Source: Hymenobacter sp. BT730 (GTDB lineage Bacteria; Bacteroidota; Bacteroidia; Cytophagales; Hymenobacteraceae). Taken from it: 64,000 nt of DNA. This document shows positions 33,732 to 43,916 of this stretch, piece by piece. A program made the translations under genes and the position numbers. The stretch lies in NCBI RefSeq assembly GCF_030542105.1, contig NZ_JAUOFB010000001.1, forward strand, positions 1,054,001 through 1,118,000. The letters are read 5' to 3'. How positions within the stretch are numbered: position 1 is the first letter of the stretch; every line of letters starts with the position of its first letter. Below the pieces are notes generated by a model that saw only the letters and a list, made by a program, of their open reading frames with translations, did not search any database and was not told where the DNA came from.

Positions 33732-34286
33732 ATGTCACGCATTGGTAAACTGCCCATCAGCCTGCCCGACAACGTGCAGATTGAAGTGAGCAACGAAAAC
33801 ACGGTAACCGTGAAGGGCCCAAAAGGTACCCTGATCGTTCCGGTGGACCGCGACATTACCGTAGCTACCGAAGACGGCCAGCTGGTAGTGACCCGCCCAA
33901 CTGAACAGAAGCGCCATAAGGCAATGCACGGTCTGTACCGTTCCCTGCTGAACAATGCCGTAAGTGGTGTTGGTCAAGGCCTCGAAGTGAAGCTGGAATT
34001 GGTAGGTGTAGGTTACAAAGCCTCCATGGCTGGTACTACTCTGGAGCTGTCACTGGGTTATTCGCATAACATCTTCTTGGCCCTGCCGAAAGAAGTTACT
34101 GCAACGGCTGTAACCGAGAAAGGTAAAAACCCTATCGTTACTCTGACCAGCATTGATAAGCAACTGCTGGGCCAAGTAGCCGCAAAGATTCGCTCGTTGC
34201 GCAAAGTTGAGCCCTACAAAGGCAAAGGCGTGCGCTTCGTTGGTGAGCAAATTCGTCGTAAGGCTGGTAAAACGGCTTCGAAATAA
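33732..34286 (+). CDS. rplF: 50S ribosomal protein L6
   Basis: This 184-residue protein has MSRIGKLPISLPDNVQIEV, the two repeated domains, LELVGVGYKASMAGTTLELSLGYSH and the C-terminal signature VEPYKGKGVRFVGEQIRRKAGKT. It is near the GTPase-associated region. Twenty bases after rpsH, nine before rplR. Confidence 0.98.
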   Translation: MSRIGKLPISLPDNVQIEVSNENTVTVKGPKGTLIVPVDRDITVATEDGQLVVTRPTEQKRHKAMHGLYRSLLNNAVSGVGQGLEVKLELVGVGYKASMAGTTLELSLGYSHNIFLALPKEVTATAVTEKGKNPIVTLTSIDKQLLGQVAAKIRSLRKVEPYKGKGVRFVGEQIRRKAGKTASK

Positions 34287-34295
34287 TATCACACC

Positions 34296-34646
34296 ATGGC
34301 TTTCGATAAAGCAACTAGAAGAAAACGGATCCAGCGCATCATCCGCACTAAGGTGGCTGGCACGTCCGAGCGCCCGCGTCTGTCGGTGTTTCGCAGCAAT
34401 ACGGGTATTTATGCCCAGATTATTGACGATACTACCGGTAACACGCTGGCGTCTGCTTCCTCGAAGCACGTTTCGGTGGAAGGGGGCAACGGAGTCGCCC
34501 TCGCTGCCGCAGTCGGCAAAGAACTTGCTGCCCGTGCTACAGGAAAAGGAATTTCGAAAGTGGTATTTGACCGTTCCGGTTATCTCTACCACGGCCGCGT
34601 AAAATCATTGGCAGAAGGAGCCCGCGAAGGCGGCCTCAATTTCTAA
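34296..34646 (+). CDS. rplR: 50S ribosomal protein L18
   Basis: This 116-residue protein has [20 protein letters not shown] and [24 protein letters not shown], both standard. It binds 5S rRNA with L5. Six bases separate it from rpsE. Confidence 0.98.
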   Translation: MAFDKATRRKRIQRIIRTKVAGTSERPRLSVFRSNTGIYAQIIDDTTGNTLASASSKHVSVEGGNGVALAAAVGKELAARATGKGISKVVFDRSGYLYHGRVKSLAEGAREGGLNF

Positions 34647-34652
34647 ATCATC

Positions 34653-35261
34653 ATGGCAGAATTTAACAACGGCCCTCGTGGTGGTAGCGGCGATAACCGT
34701 GGCGGTGGCAATGACCGTCGTGGTGGTGGCAATGACCGTCGCGGCAACGACCGTAACGCGGAGCAGTCGCGCACTGGCGATTCCGACCTGAAAGAAAAAG
34801 TGGTTGCTATCAACCGCGTAGCCAAAGTAGTAAAAGGTGGTCGTCGCTTTAGCTTCTCGGCCATTGTGGTAGTAGGTGACGGTAACGGCACCGTAGGTTT
34901 CGGCCTTGGCAAAGCCAACGAAGTAACTGACGCCATTGCCAAAGGCATTGACGACGCGAAGAAGAACCTGGTGAAAGTGCCCCTGTACAAGCACACGGTT
35001 CCTCACGTGATGGAAGGTAAGTACTCCGGTGGTTATGTGCTGGTTCAGCCGGCCGCTGCTGGTACGGGCGTAATTGCTGGCGGTGCAATGCGCGCCGTTT
35101 TCGAAAGCGCTGGTATCAAAGACGTACTGGCTAAGTCGAAAGGCTCGTCTAACCCTCACAACGTAGTGAAAGCTACTTTCGACGCCCTGCTGAAAATGCG
35201 TGACCCAATGCAAATTGCTCAGGCGCGTGGTATCAGCCTCTCTAAAGTTTTTAACGGCTAA
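34653..35261 (+). CDS. rpsE: 30S ribosomal protein S5 with RGG-rich N-terminal extension
   Basis: This 202-residue protein compares with about 166-172 in most bacteria. The first roughly 45 residues are an Arg/Gly/Asn/Asp stretch with repeated RGG and NDRR units. The S5 core follows ([60 protein letters not shown]). S5 lines the mRNA entry channel beside S3 and S4, and S3 here has a matching RGG tail. DNA of the extension repeats GGTGGTGGCAATGACCGTC. Confidence 0.97.
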   Translation: MAEFNNGPRGGSGDNRGGGNDRRGGGNDRRGNDRNAEQSRTGDSDLKEKVVAINRVAKVVKGGRRFSFSAIVVVGDGNGTVGFGLGKANEVTDAIAKGIDDAKKNLVKVPLYKHTVPHVMEGKYSGGYVLVQPAAAGTGVIAGGAMRAVFESAGIKDVLAKSKGSSNPHNVVKATFDALLKMRDPMQIAQARGISLSKVFNG

Positions 35262-35265
35262 GCAG

Positions 35266-35445
35266 ATGGCGCAGATCCATATCAAACTCGTGAAAAGCGT
35301 TATTGACCGCCCCGAGCGGCAGAAGCGCACGGTGAAGGCCCTCGGCCTCGGTAAAATCGGCAGCACCAAAGAAGTGGAAAACACTCCCCAGGTTGCAGGC
35401 ATGGTAAACACCGTGAAACACCTGTTAGAAGTAACCGAACTCTAG
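35266..35445 (+). CDS. rpmD: 50S ribosomal protein L30
   Basis: This 59-residue protein starts at ATG 35266 ([20 protein letters not shown]) with the conserved [20 protein letters not shown]; the longer frame overlaps rpsE. Normal length. It lies 4 bases after rpsE and 13 before rplO. Confidence 0.96.
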   Translation: MAQIHIKLVKSVIDRPERQKRTVKALGLGKIGSTKEVENTPQVAGMVNTVKHLLEVTEL

Positions 35446-35458
35446 GAATATCCCGACC

Positions 35459-35905
35459 ATGAATCTCAGCAATCTCCAACCCGCCGCAGGCGCTACCCGC
35501 AATGAAAAGCGTGTAGGTCGTGGTACGGGTTCCGGCCGTGGCGGCACTTCAACGCGCGGTCATAAAGGTGCCAAATCCCGTTCGGGCTACTCTAAAAAGT
35601 CCGGTTTCGAAGGTGGTCAGATGCCTTTACAGCGTCGCATCCCAAAGTTCGGCTTCAAGAACATCAACCGTGTTGAGTACAAAGGCATCAACCTTGATGT
35701 ATTGGCTACTCTGACCGAAAACGGCGCTACTACCACCTTGGACAATGCATTCTTTGTGAATGCAGGTCTGGTGTCAAAAAACGCCAAAGTGAAAATCTTG
35801 GGCCGCGGTGAAATCACCAAGGCACTGGAAGTACATGCCCACGCCTTCTCGAAGTCGGCTATTGAAGCCATTGAGAAAGCAGGTGGTAAAGCCGTGACTC
35901 TGTAA
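35459..35905 (+). CDS. rplO: 50S ribosomal protein L15
   Basis: This 148-residue protein has [22 protein letters not shown], the Gly-rich [20 protein letters not shown], and [17 protein letters not shown]. The C-terminal [21 protein letters not shown] is typical. It is followed after 12 bases by secY. Confidence 0.98.
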   Translation: MNLSNLQPAAGATRNEKRVGRGTGSGRGGTSTRGHKGAKSRSGYSKKSGFEGGQMPLQRRIPKFGFKNINRVEYKGINLDVLATLTENGATTTLDNAFFVNAGLVSKNAKVKILGRGEITKALEVHAHAFSKSAIEAIEKAGGKAVTL

Positions 35906-35917
35906 GTCTAGTTGGCA

Positions 35918-37234
35918 ATGAACAAGTTCATCACCACGATTAAGAACATTTTTGCTATTGAGGATCTGCGTACGCGGATTCTCAATACGCTTTTTTTCAT
36001 TGCCATTTACCGGCTGGGTTCTTACGTGGTGCTGCCCGGTGTGGATCCGAACCGGTTGAAGCAAGGCGCACAAGGACTGTTCGGTATTCTGGATACGTTG
36101 CTCGGCGGTGCTTTCAGCCACGCCTCGATCTTCGCCTTGGGCATCATGCCATATATCTCGGCTTCCATCGTGTTGCAGCTGCTCACAATTGCCGTGCCTT
36201 ACTTCCAGAAGCTCCAGAAAGAGGGAGAATCGGGACGTAAGAAAATCAACCAGTATACGCGTATCCTTACTATTCCCATTGTATTGGCCCAATCGGTTGG
36301 CTTCATTGCTACCATCAACGCTGATGCAATTATGAATCCCGGGGTACTGTTTACGGTATCTACGATGATTATCATCACTGCAGGCACGCTCTTCTGCATG
36401 TGGCTGGGTGAGAAAATCACGGACAAAGGAATAGGCAACGGTATTTCCATGATCATTATGATCGGGATTGTATCGCGCTTCCCAGGAGCCATCATTGGTG
36501 AAGCTGCTGCCAAAGGCATCAACGGCGCCTTGATTTTCCTCTTAGAGCTGGTTGTTCTGTTCTTTGTAGTAATGCTGGTGATTGTGCTCACGCAAGCTGT
36601 TCGCCGCATTCCGGTACAGTATGCCAAGCAGATTGGTGGTACTACCCAGTTGAATGCGCAGCGTCAGTTTATTCCCATGAAGGTGAATGCTGCTGGTGTT
36701 ATGCCCATCATCTTCGCTCAGTCATTGATGTTTGTACCAGCTATTGTGGCCTCGGTATGGCAGAATGATAGTGATATGGCGAGCTATATCGGCGTGAAGT
36801 TCTCTGACTATACTTCATGGCAGTACAATCTGGTATTTGGTGTATTGATTCTGTTGTTCACGTATTTCTATACGGCTATCAGTGTTAACCCAAATCAGAT
36901 TGCTGATGATCTGAAGCGTAGTGGTGGTTTTGTTCCTGGTGTTAAGCCAGGTAATGATACCTCCGAGCACATTGATGAGATTCTGACACGTATCACCTTG
37001 CCCGGTGCATTGGCTCTTGCGCTGATTGCCATTTTCCCGGCATTTGCTCTGCTACTTGGTGTAACGCGTCCGTTCTCGGCTTTCTATGGTGGTACTTCCC
37101 TCATCATTATGGTAGGGGTGGTATTAGATACGTTGAATCAGGTAGAAAGCTACTTGCTGATGCGTCACTATGATGGCATGATGAAATCGGGCAAAGTTCG
37201 CGGCCGTACGCAGGACATTGCCATGGCTTCCTAA
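35918..37234 (+). CDS. secY: Preprotein translocase subunit SecY
   Basis: This 438-residue, ten-helix channel protein starts at ATG 35918 (MNKFITTIKNIFAIEDLRTR); an upstream in-frame TTG is less likely. Landmarks are YRLGSYVVLPGVDPNRL, ALGIMPYISASIVLQLL and the C-terminal RHYDGMMKSGKVRGR. It forms the inner-membrane protein-conducting channel with SecE (encoded at 7.8 kb), feeding the exported T9SS cargo seen later in the window. Confidence 0.98.
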   Translation: MNKFITTIKNIFAIEDLRTRILNTLFFIAIYRLGSYVVLPGVDPNRLKQGAQGLFGILDTLLGGAFSHASIFALGIMPYISASIVLQLLTIAVPYFQKLQKEGESGRKKINQYTRILTIPIVLAQSVGFIATINADAIMNPGVLFTVSTMIIITAGTLFCMWLGEKITDKGIGNGISMIIMIGIVSRFPGAIIGEAAAKGINGALIFLLELVVLFFVVMLVIVLTQAVRRIPVQYAKQIGGTTQLNAQRQFIPMKVNAAGVMPIIFAQSLMFVPAIVASVWQNDSDMASYIGVKFSDYTSWQYNLVFGVLILLFTYFYTAISVNPNQIADDLKRSGGFVPGVKPGNDTSEHIDEILTRITLPGALALALIAIFPAFALLLGVTRPFSAFYGGTSLIIMVGVVLDTLNQVESYLLMRHYDGMMKSGKVRGRTQDIAMAS

Positions 37235-37241
37235 TTCGGCC

Positions 37242-38012
37242 ATGATCTTTTATAAGACCGAGGAAGAAATTGAGCTTATCCGGGCCAGCGCGAAAGTGTT
37301 GGCTCAGGCCCACGGAGAAGTTGCGGGCATGATTAAGGAAGGGATTACTACCCGCGAGCTAGATGCCCGCGCAGAAGAATTCATCCGTGACCATGGTGGG
37401 CAGCCTTCTTTCAAAGGTTATAATGATTTTCCTTATAGCCTCTGCATCTCACCCAACTCTGTGGTGGTGCATGGTTTTCCGGGAGACTACACGCTGAAAA
37501 GCGGGGATGTTATTTCGGTTGACTGCGGAGTGCTATTAAACGGCTATCATTCCGATAGCGCATACACCTACCCAGTCGGGGAGGTGGCACCGGAGGTGCT
37601 GACGTTGCTGGATGAAACCAAAAAGTCGCTGTATCTCGGTATTGAGCAGGCAGTGGCGGGCAACCGGATGGGCGACGTAAGCTACGCCATTCAGAACCAT
37701 GTTGAAAAACAAGGTTATGGAGTGGTACGCGAACTGGTCGGACACGGCATTGGCAAGAAGCTCCATGAGCGGCCTGAAGTACCTAACTACGGTAAACGTG
37801 GTTCAGGGTTGAAGCTGCAAACGGGGCTTGTAATTGCCATTGAACCCATGGTTAATCTCGGCACTAAGCAGGTGGTTCAGGAAAAGGATGGTTGGACTAT
37901 CCGGACCAAAGACCAGAAGCCCTCGGCGCATTTTGAACATACCATTGTAGTAAGAAAGGATAAAGCAGAAATTCTGACATCCTTTGAATACATAGAAAAA
38001 GCCTTACAGTAG
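37242..38012 (+). CDS. map: Type I methionine aminopeptidase
   Basis: This 256-residue enzyme removes N-terminal Met from nascent chains. Metal-binding residues are visible in [49 protein letters not shown] and the C-terminal [10 protein letters not shown] (two Asp, His, two Glu). Start is ATG 37242 ([20 protein letters not shown]), 7 bases after secY; the longer frame overlaps secY. Confidence 0.98.
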   Translation: MIFYKTEEEIELIRASAKVLAQAHGEVAGMIKEGITTRELDARAEEFIRDHGGQPSFKGYNDFPYSLCISPNSVVVHGFPGDYTLKSGDVISVDCGVLLNGYHSDSAYTYPVGEVAPEVLTLLDETKKSLYLGIEQAVAGNRMGDVSYAIQNHVEKQGYGVVRELVGHGIGKKLHERPEVPNYGKRGSGLKLQTGLVIAIEPMVNLGTKQVVQEKDGWTIRTKDQKPSAHFEHTIVVRKDKAEILTSFEYIEKALQ

Positions 38013-38016
38013 CCTT

Positions 38017-38235
38017 ATGGCCAAACAAACCTCCATTGAGCAGGACGGAGTAATTCTGGAAGCCCTTTCCAACGCCATGTTCCGCGTGGAACTGGAAAAC
38101 GGCCACCAACTGATTGCCCACATTTCGGGCAAGATGCGGATGCACTACATCAAAATCCTGCCAGGAGATAAGGTGAAGCTGGAAATGTCGCCCTACGATC
38201 TGTCGAAGGGCCGAATTGTGTACCGTTACAAATAA
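38017..38235 (+). CDS. infA: Translation initiation factor IF-1
   Basis: This 72-residue S1-type OB-fold protein has the family strings [20 protein letters not shown] and [27 protein letters not shown]-type sequence (about 39-64), ending GRIVYRYK. It binds the 30S A site at initiation. Four bases after map. Confidence 0.98.
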   Translation: MAKQTSIEQDGVILEALSNAMFRVELENGHQLIAHISGKMRMHYIKILPGDKVKLEMSPYDLSKGRIVYRYK

Positions 38236-38244
38236 CCCGACGAC

Positions 38245-38361
38245 ATGAAAGTTAAAGCGTCCGTCAAGAAGCGTAGCGTTGATTGCAAAATCATCCGCCG
38301 GAAAGGCAAACTCTACGTTATCAACAAAAAGAACCCCCGCTACAAACAGCGTCAGGGTTAA
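38245..38361 (+). CDS. rpmJ: 50S ribosomal protein L36
   Basis: This 38-residue protein reads [20 protein letters not shown] and continues to the invariant end KQRQG. Position 11, Cys in the zinc form, is Ser. The third Cys site (27) and the His (32/33) are replaced by Lys and Tyr, leaving only Cys14, so it is the zinc-free (C-minus) type. It lies 9 bases after infA and 28 before rpsM, the standard place. Confidence 0.95.
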   Translation: MKVKASVKKRSVDCKIIRRKGKLYVINKKNPRYKQRQG

Positions 38362-38389
38362 CAGCACCAGACTTTTTTAAGAAAAGCAC

Positions 38390-38767
38390 ATGGCTCGTAT
38401 TGCAGGGGTAGACATCCCAGACAACAAGCGCGGCGAAATCGCGCTGACCTACATTTTCGGCATTGGTCGTGCCTCCGCTCAGCAAATTCTTACGAAGGCC
38501 GGTATCGACCTAAGCAAGAAGGTAAAAGACTGGACGGAAGCTGAAGCCGGTGAAATCCGTAGCATCATTGCTGCCGAGTTCAAGACAGAAGGTGTTCTGC
38601 GCTCAGAAGTGCAGCTGAACATCAAGCGTCTAATGGACATCGGTTGCTACCGTGGTCTACGTCACCGCAAAGGCTTGCCCGTTCGCGGACAGCGCACCAA
38701 GAACAACTCGCGTACCCGTAAGGGCAAGCGCAAGACTGTTGCTGGCAAGAAAAAGGCTACTAAATAA
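38390..38767 (+). CDS. rpsM: 30S ribosomal protein S13
   Basis: This 125-residue protein has [34 protein letters not shown] and the C-terminal [20 protein letters not shown] with a basic tail. It is in the 30S head, bridging to the 50S. A strong hairpin follows before rpsK. Confidence 0.98.
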   Translation: MARIAGVDIPDNKRGEIALTYIFGIGRASAQQILTKAGIDLSKKVKDWTEAEAGEIRSIIAAEFKTEGVLRSEVQLNIKRLMDIGCYRGLRHRKGLPVRGQRTKNNSRTRKGKRKTVAGKKKATK

Positions 38768-38773
38768 GGTATA

Positions 38774-38832
38774 GCGGAAATCGACTCCGGGCCGGCGGAC
38801 GGTACCGGAGTCAACACCTTCCGCGTTTTTTT
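38774..38832 (+). terminator. Attenuator-like hairpin between rpsM and rpsK
   Basis: GCGGAA (38774-38779) pairs with TTCCGC (38819-38824), and GACTCCGG (38783-38790) with CCGGAGTC (38805-38812). Seven T follow at 38826-38832. The loop holds GCCGGCGG, and the string CTCCGGGCCGGCGG is identical to one in the rplK leader. It looks like an intrinsic terminator through which rpsK transcription must pass. Confidence 0.7.
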
Positions 38833-38843
38833 GCGATAACCAA

Positions 38844-39236
38844 ATGGCACAAAAAAGAAAAGACAAAGCCAAAAAGCGCATTGTCCAGGTTGAGCAGGTA
38901 GGTCAGGTTCACATCAAAGCCTCCTTCAACAACATCATCATTTCCATCACCAACATGAACGGTCAGGTTATTTCCTGGGCTTCTGCTGGTAAGATGGGCT
39001 TCCGCGGTTCGAAGAAGAACACTCCTTACGCTGCTCAGATGGCAGCTACGGATGCCGGCAAAGTTGCTCATGACTTGGGCATGCGCAAGGCTGAAGTGTT
39101 CGTAAAAGGTCCAGGGTCCGGCCGTGAGTCGGCCATCCGTACCATCCAGAACGTGGGCATTGAGGTAACTACCATCCGCGACGTAACGCCGCTGCCCCAC
39201 AACGGCTGCCGTCCGCCTAAGCGTCGTCGCGTCTGA
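38844..39236 (+). CDS. rpsK: 30S ribosomal protein S11
   Basis: This 130-residue protein has [33 protein letters not shown]-like [20 protein letters not shown] and [17 protein letters not shown] at the end. It lies on the platform near the E site. It is flanked on both sides by structured gaps. Confidence 0.98.
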   Translation: MAQKRKDKAKKRIVQVEQVGQVHIKASFNNIIISITNMNGQVISWASAGKMGFRGSKKNTPYAAQMAATDAGKVAHDLGMRKAEVFVKGPGSGRESAIRTIQNVGIEVTTIRDVTPLPHNGCRPPKRRRV

Positions 39237-39240
39237 TATA

Positions 39241-39341
39241 TTGAACTGGTAAGCCTTGCGGCTTGCCCCCTGTGTCGGGTTTCCGATGCTGCCTTTCACC
39301 CCTGCAAGGCGCGTCTGAGGAGCCCGACACGCGCGGTTCAA
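39241..39341 (+). promoter_or_regulatory. Structured leader upstream of rpsD, possible pseudoknot
   Basis: In the 131-base rpsK-rpsD gap three long-range complements are perfect: TTGAAC (39241-39246) with GTTCAA (39336-39341), GTGTCGGG (39272-39279) with CCCGACAC (39323-39330), and GCCTTGC (39253-39259) with GCAAGGC (39304-39310). The last two cross, so they form a pseudoknot or exclude each other. S4 is a known autoregulator that binds such mRNA structures in other phyla. Confidence 0.6.
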
Positions 39342-39367
39342 CCCCTTCAAAACTCAACATCCCCGAA

Positions 39368-39973
39368 ATGGCACGTTATACCGGTCCTAAAACCAAGATT
39401 GCTCGTCGCTTCGCAGAGCCGATCTTCGGCCCAAGCAAGGCGCTCAACAAAAAGAACTATCCTCCCGGCCAGCATGGTCGTGGCCGCCGTAAGAAGCAGT
39501 CCGAATATGCTATCCAGCTGATGGAGAAGCAGAAAGTAAAGTACATGTACGGTGTACTGGAAAAGCAATTTGAAAACCTTTTCCACAAGGCAGCTGCTCT
39601 GCCCGGCATCACAGGTAACAACCTGTTGGCTTTGCTGGAGTCGCGTCTCGACAACACGGTTTACCGTTTGGGTGTAGCCCCAACGCGTCGTGCTGCTCGT
39701 CAGCTCGTGTTGCACAAGCATATCACCGTAAATGGTGAAGTAGTGAACATCGCTTCCTATAAGCTCCGTGCGGGCGACGTGGTGGGTGTGCGTGAGAAAT
39801 CGAAGTCGTTGGAAGCCATCACAACCAGCCTGAGCGTGCGTAATGCTCGTCAGTTCTCTTGGCTGGAGTGGGACGGCAAGGAAATGGTGGGCAAATTCCT
39901 GAATGCCCCCTCGCGCGAACTGATTCCGGAGAAAATCACGGAGCAGCTCATCGTCGAGCTTTACTCGAAGTAA
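39368..39973 (+). CDS. rpsD: 30S ribosomal protein S4
   Basis: This 201-residue protein starts at ATG 39368 ([20 protein letters not shown]). It has no zinc-binding Cys in the N-domain. The S4 RNA-binding domain ([20 protein letters not shown] and [19 protein letters not shown]) is intact. It is an early 30S assembly protein and, in other bacteria, represses its own operon. The longer frame upstream runs through the structured leader and is rejected. Confidence 0.98.
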   Translation: MARYTGPKTKIARRFAEPIFGPSKALNKKNYPPGQHGRGRRKKQSEYAIQLMEKQKVKYMYGVLEKQFENLFHKAAALPGITGNNLLALLESRLDNTVYRLGVAPTRRAARQLVLHKHITVNGEVVNIASYKLRAGDVVGVREKSKSLEAITTSLSVRNARQFSWLEWDGKEMVGKFLNAPSRELIPEKITEQLIVELYSK

Positions 39974-40041
39974 TCTGGGACCCGGCTACCGCCGGGCCCT
40001 TTCTTCGATTTATTCCTTGTTGTAATTTTAAAGCCCCATTT

Positions 40042-41031
40042 ATGTCAATCTTAGCTTTTCAAATGCCGGAGAAAGTCGTGATGGAAAAGTCCGACGACTT
40101 CTACGGAACGTTTGAATTCAAACCGCTGGAGAAAGGCTACGGCGTCACGATCGGCAACGCTCTGCGCCGCATCCTGCTGTCGTCGCTGGAGGGCTATGCC
40201 ATCACGTCGGTTCGCACATCCAGCGTACTGCACGAGTTCATGACCATCGAGGGCGTGATTGAGGATATGTCCGAAATCATTCTCAACCTGAAGCAAGTGC
40301 GCTTCAAGAAGGTGAGTGATGCCATCGAGGACAAAATCACGGTTCGCATCAAAGGCAATGAAGTTTTCACGGCCGGCGAAATCAACAACTTCTCTACGGG
40401 CTTCCAGGTTCTGAACCCGGAGTTGGTAATCTGCAACGTAGACCCCAGCAAAGAGCTGGAGTTTGAGTTCACAGTTCAGAAAGGTCGTGGTTATGTTCCC
40501 GCGGAGGAAAACAAGCCCGCTGACCAGGTTTTTGGACAGATTGCCATTGATGCCATCTTCACGCCTATCAAGAACGTGAAGTATAGCATTGAGAACACCC
40601 GCGTAGAGCAGAAGACCGACTACGAGAAACTCCTCATCGAAATTCAGACGGATGGTTCTATCCACCCCGAAGATGCGCTAAAGGGTGCTGCCAACATTCT
40701 GATTCAACACTTCATGCTGTTCTCGGACAGCACCATGACCTTCGAAACGGCTAAGGCTGAAGAAGAGGAGACAGTGGATGAGGAAACCCTGCACATGCGC
40801 AAGGTTCTGAAGACCCCGCTGGCTGATATGGATCTGTCTGTTCGTGCTTATAACTGCCTGAAGGCTGCCGACATCAAAACCCTCGGTGACCTGGTGCAGC
40901 TAGACATGGCCGACATGATGAAGTTCCGCAACTTCGGTAAGAAGTCGCTGACAGAGCTGGAAAACCTCGTTGAGGAAAAAGGTCTAACCTTCGGGATGGA
41001 TCTGGGCAAGTACAAGCTCGACGAAGAATAG
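40042..41031 (+). CDS. rpoA: DNA-directed RNA polymerase subunit alpha
   Basis: This 329-residue protein starts at ATG 40042. The N-terminal dimer domain has [20 protein letters not shown] (about residues 28-47). The C-terminal domain has the promoter-DNA-contacting [20 protein letters not shown] and [17 protein letters not shown]. It nucleates polymerase assembly. It follows rpsD by 68 bases and is cut off from rplQ by a terminator. Confidence 0.98.
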   Translation: MSILAFQMPEKVVMEKSDDFYGTFEFKPLEKGYGVTIGNALRRILLSSLEGYAITSVRTSSVLHEFMTIEGVIEDMSEIILNLKQVRFKKVSDAIEDKITVRIKGNEVFTAGEINNFSTGFQVLNPELVICNVDPSKELEFEFTVQKGRGYVPAEENKPADQVFGQIAIDAIFTPIKNVKYSIENTRVEQKTDYEKLLIEIQTDGSIHPEDALKGAANILIQHFMLFSDSTMTFETAKAEEEETVDEETLHMRKVLKTPLADMDLSVRAYNCLKAADIKTLGDLVQLDMADMMKFRNFGKKSLTELENLVEEKGLTFGMDLGKYKLDEE

Positions 41032-41044
41032 TCTTAGTAATTTG

Positions 41045-41105
41045 AAAATGTGCTGAATGTGAGGAATGTACTACCGGTACATTTTCACTTCAGCACATTT
41101 TTTTT
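41045..41105 (+). terminator. Long terminator after rpoA
   Basis: AAAATGTGCTGAA (41045-41057) pairs with TTCAGCACATTTT (41089-41101), continued inward by AATGTAC/GTACATT, and is followed by T-run to 41105. It is one of the strongest terminators in the window. Confidence 0.92.
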
Positions 41106-41119
41106 GCCTAGGTATTTAC

Positions 41120-41127
41120 TACCTTTG
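41120..41127 (+). promoter_or_regulatory. -7 box of the rplQ promoter
   Basis: TACCTTTG matches TAnnTTTG. At the right distance upstream lies only the terminator T-run, a weak -33. It gives rplQ a leader of about 110 bases. Confidence 0.6.
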
Positions 41128-41164
41128 CACCCCATTCATACAATTCACTAAGTAGGCCCTAAGG

Positions 41165-41219
41165 GACAACGGTTCTAATGTGACGGCAGCCTGGCTGCTT
41201 TCCGCCGTGGTCGTTGTTC
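41165..41219 (+). promoter_or_regulatory. Structured leader upstream of rplQ
   Basis: ACAACG (41166-41171) pairs with CGTTGT (41212-41217). Within it ACGGC (41183-41187) pairs with GCCGT (41204-41208) around GCAGC/GCTGC. The nested stems end 24 bases before the start codon, so L17 autoregulation is possible. Confidence 0.5.
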
Positions 41220-41243
41220 GCAAGCTTACACTTTCCTTTTTTT

Positions 41244-41825
41244 ATGCGTCACGGTAAAACCATTAACCACCTCGGCCGCACGGCCTCGCACCGCAATGCC
41301 ATGCTTTCGAACATGGCTTCGTCACTGATCATGTACAAGCGTGTTACCACTACGGTAGCCAAGGCCAAAGCCCTGCGCAAGTTTGTGGAGCCCCTGCTGA
41401 CCAAAGCGAAGAACGATACCACGCACTCGCGTCGTCTGGTGTTCTCGGTACTGCAAAGCAAAGAGACGCTGAAAGAGCTGTTCGGTGAGGTAGCGGCTAA
41501 AATTGGCACTCGCCCTGGTGGATACACCCGTATCATCAAGCTAAGCGACACGCGTCTGGGTGACAACGCCGAAATGTGCATCATTGAGCTGGTTGACTAC
41601 AACGAAGTTCTGCTGGAAGCTAAATCAGCTGGCGAAGCAAAAACGACTACCCGTCGTTCGCGCAGCAAGAAGAAAGCTACCGCTGGCGAAGGTGAGTCTT
41701 CGGCTGAAGTAGTAGCGGAGAAGAAACCGGCTGCTAAGAAAGCTACCACGGAAGAGGCGGCAACCGAAGAAGCTCCTAAGGCTGAAGGTGAAGCTCCTGC
41801 TACCACGGAAGAAGCTGCTTCGTAA
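41244..41825 (+). CDS. rplQ: 50S ribosomal protein L17 with C-terminal tail
   Basis: This 193-residue protein starts at ATG 41244 ([20 protein letters not shown]). The family core ends near residue 122 ([10 protein letters not shown]); the remaining roughly 70 residues are Ala/Glu/Lys/Thr-rich and look disordered. The basic patch [12 protein letters not shown] at 133-144 resembles the tail of L22. L17 is near the tunnel exit. It has its own promoter and terminator. Confidence 0.96.
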   Translation: MRHGKTINHLGRTASHRNAMLSNMASSLIMYKRVTTTVAKAKALRKFVEPLLTKAKNDTTHSRRLVFSVLQSKETLKELFGEVAAKIGTRPGGYTRIIKLSDTRLGDNAEMCIIELVDYNEVLLEAKSAGEAKTTTRRSRSKKKATAGEGESSAEVVAEKKPAAKKATTEEAATEEAPKAEGEAPATTEEAAS

Positions 41826-41846
41826 TTCAAGCATAAGCTTATACAG

Positions 41847-41882
41847 AAAAGGGACGTGCCGCGAGGTACGTCCCTTTTTTAT
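41847..41882 (+). terminator. Terminator after rplQ
   Basis: AAAAGGGACGTGCC (41847-41860), a 4-base loop, GGTACGTCCCTTTT (41865-41878) and more T close the ribosomal block. Confidence 0.92.
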
Positions 41883-43416
<1,534 letters not shown>

Positions 43417-43449
43417 TCAGGTATTGTACCAAATTCTTGAAAAAATAGT

Positions 43450-43479
43450 AAGCCGCCCTGCAACAGTGGGGCGGCTTTC
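43450..43479 (+). terminator. Terminator after eno
   Basis: AAGCCGCCC (43450-43458) pairs with GGGCGGCTT (43468-43476) around a 9-base loop, followed by TCTG. Confidence 0.8.
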
Positions 43480-43481
43480 TG

Positions 43482-43489
43482 TATCTTTG
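43482..43489 (+). promoter_or_regulatory. -7 box directly before the DivIC-like gene
   Basis: TATCTTTG fits TAnnTTTG and ends 5 bases before ATG 43495, so transcription would start at or beside the start codon. No clear -33 was found. Confidence 0.5.
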
Positions 43490-43494
43490 GGGCT

Positions 43495-43809
43495 ATGCGT
43501 CTGCTAGATATCCTAAACCGGGTCCCGCATTTCCTTCGAAGTTTCTATTTCCTGACGGGCCTGGCCTTTCTGGTATGGATGGTTGTATTTGATGCCAACG
43601 ACCTACTGAAACAATATGAAATGTATCAGAAGTGGCACGAATTGCAGATGGATAAGGAGTATTATCTGAATGAGATTGATAAGGTTAAAAAAGATCGGGC
43701 TGAGCTTTTAAGCAGCCCCGAGCTACTGGAGAAATTTGCCCGGGAAAAGTACATTATGAAGCGCCCTGGAGAAGATGTTTTTATTCTGGTACCTCAGGAA
43801 GAGGAATAA
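43495..43809 (+). CDS. DivIC/FtsB-like septum formation protein
   Basis: This 104-residue bitopic protein has a short cytoplasmic start, one membrane helix (FYFLTGLAFLVWMVVF, about residues 18-33), a coiled coil (LQMDKEYYLNEIDKVKKDRAEL) and the family end EKFAREKYIMKRPGEDVFIL. DivIC/FtsB proteins join FtsL and FtsQ/DivIB to activate septal wall synthesis. It follows eno, as is common in Bacteroidota. Confidence 0.85.
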   Translation: MRLLDILNRVPHFLRSFYFLTGLAFLVWMVVFDANDLLKQYEMYQKWHELQMDKEYYLNEIDKVKKDRAELLSSPELLEKFAREKYIMKRPGEDVFILVPQEEE

Positions 43810-43916
43810 GACCATGTTCTTTTGCTTTAGTCACCGGTAGGCCCATCTGGTAGCCGCGGCTTAGACTGATATATACCTACTTACTTATTGCCAGCTTACC
43901 CTCCCAAATTTTTTCT

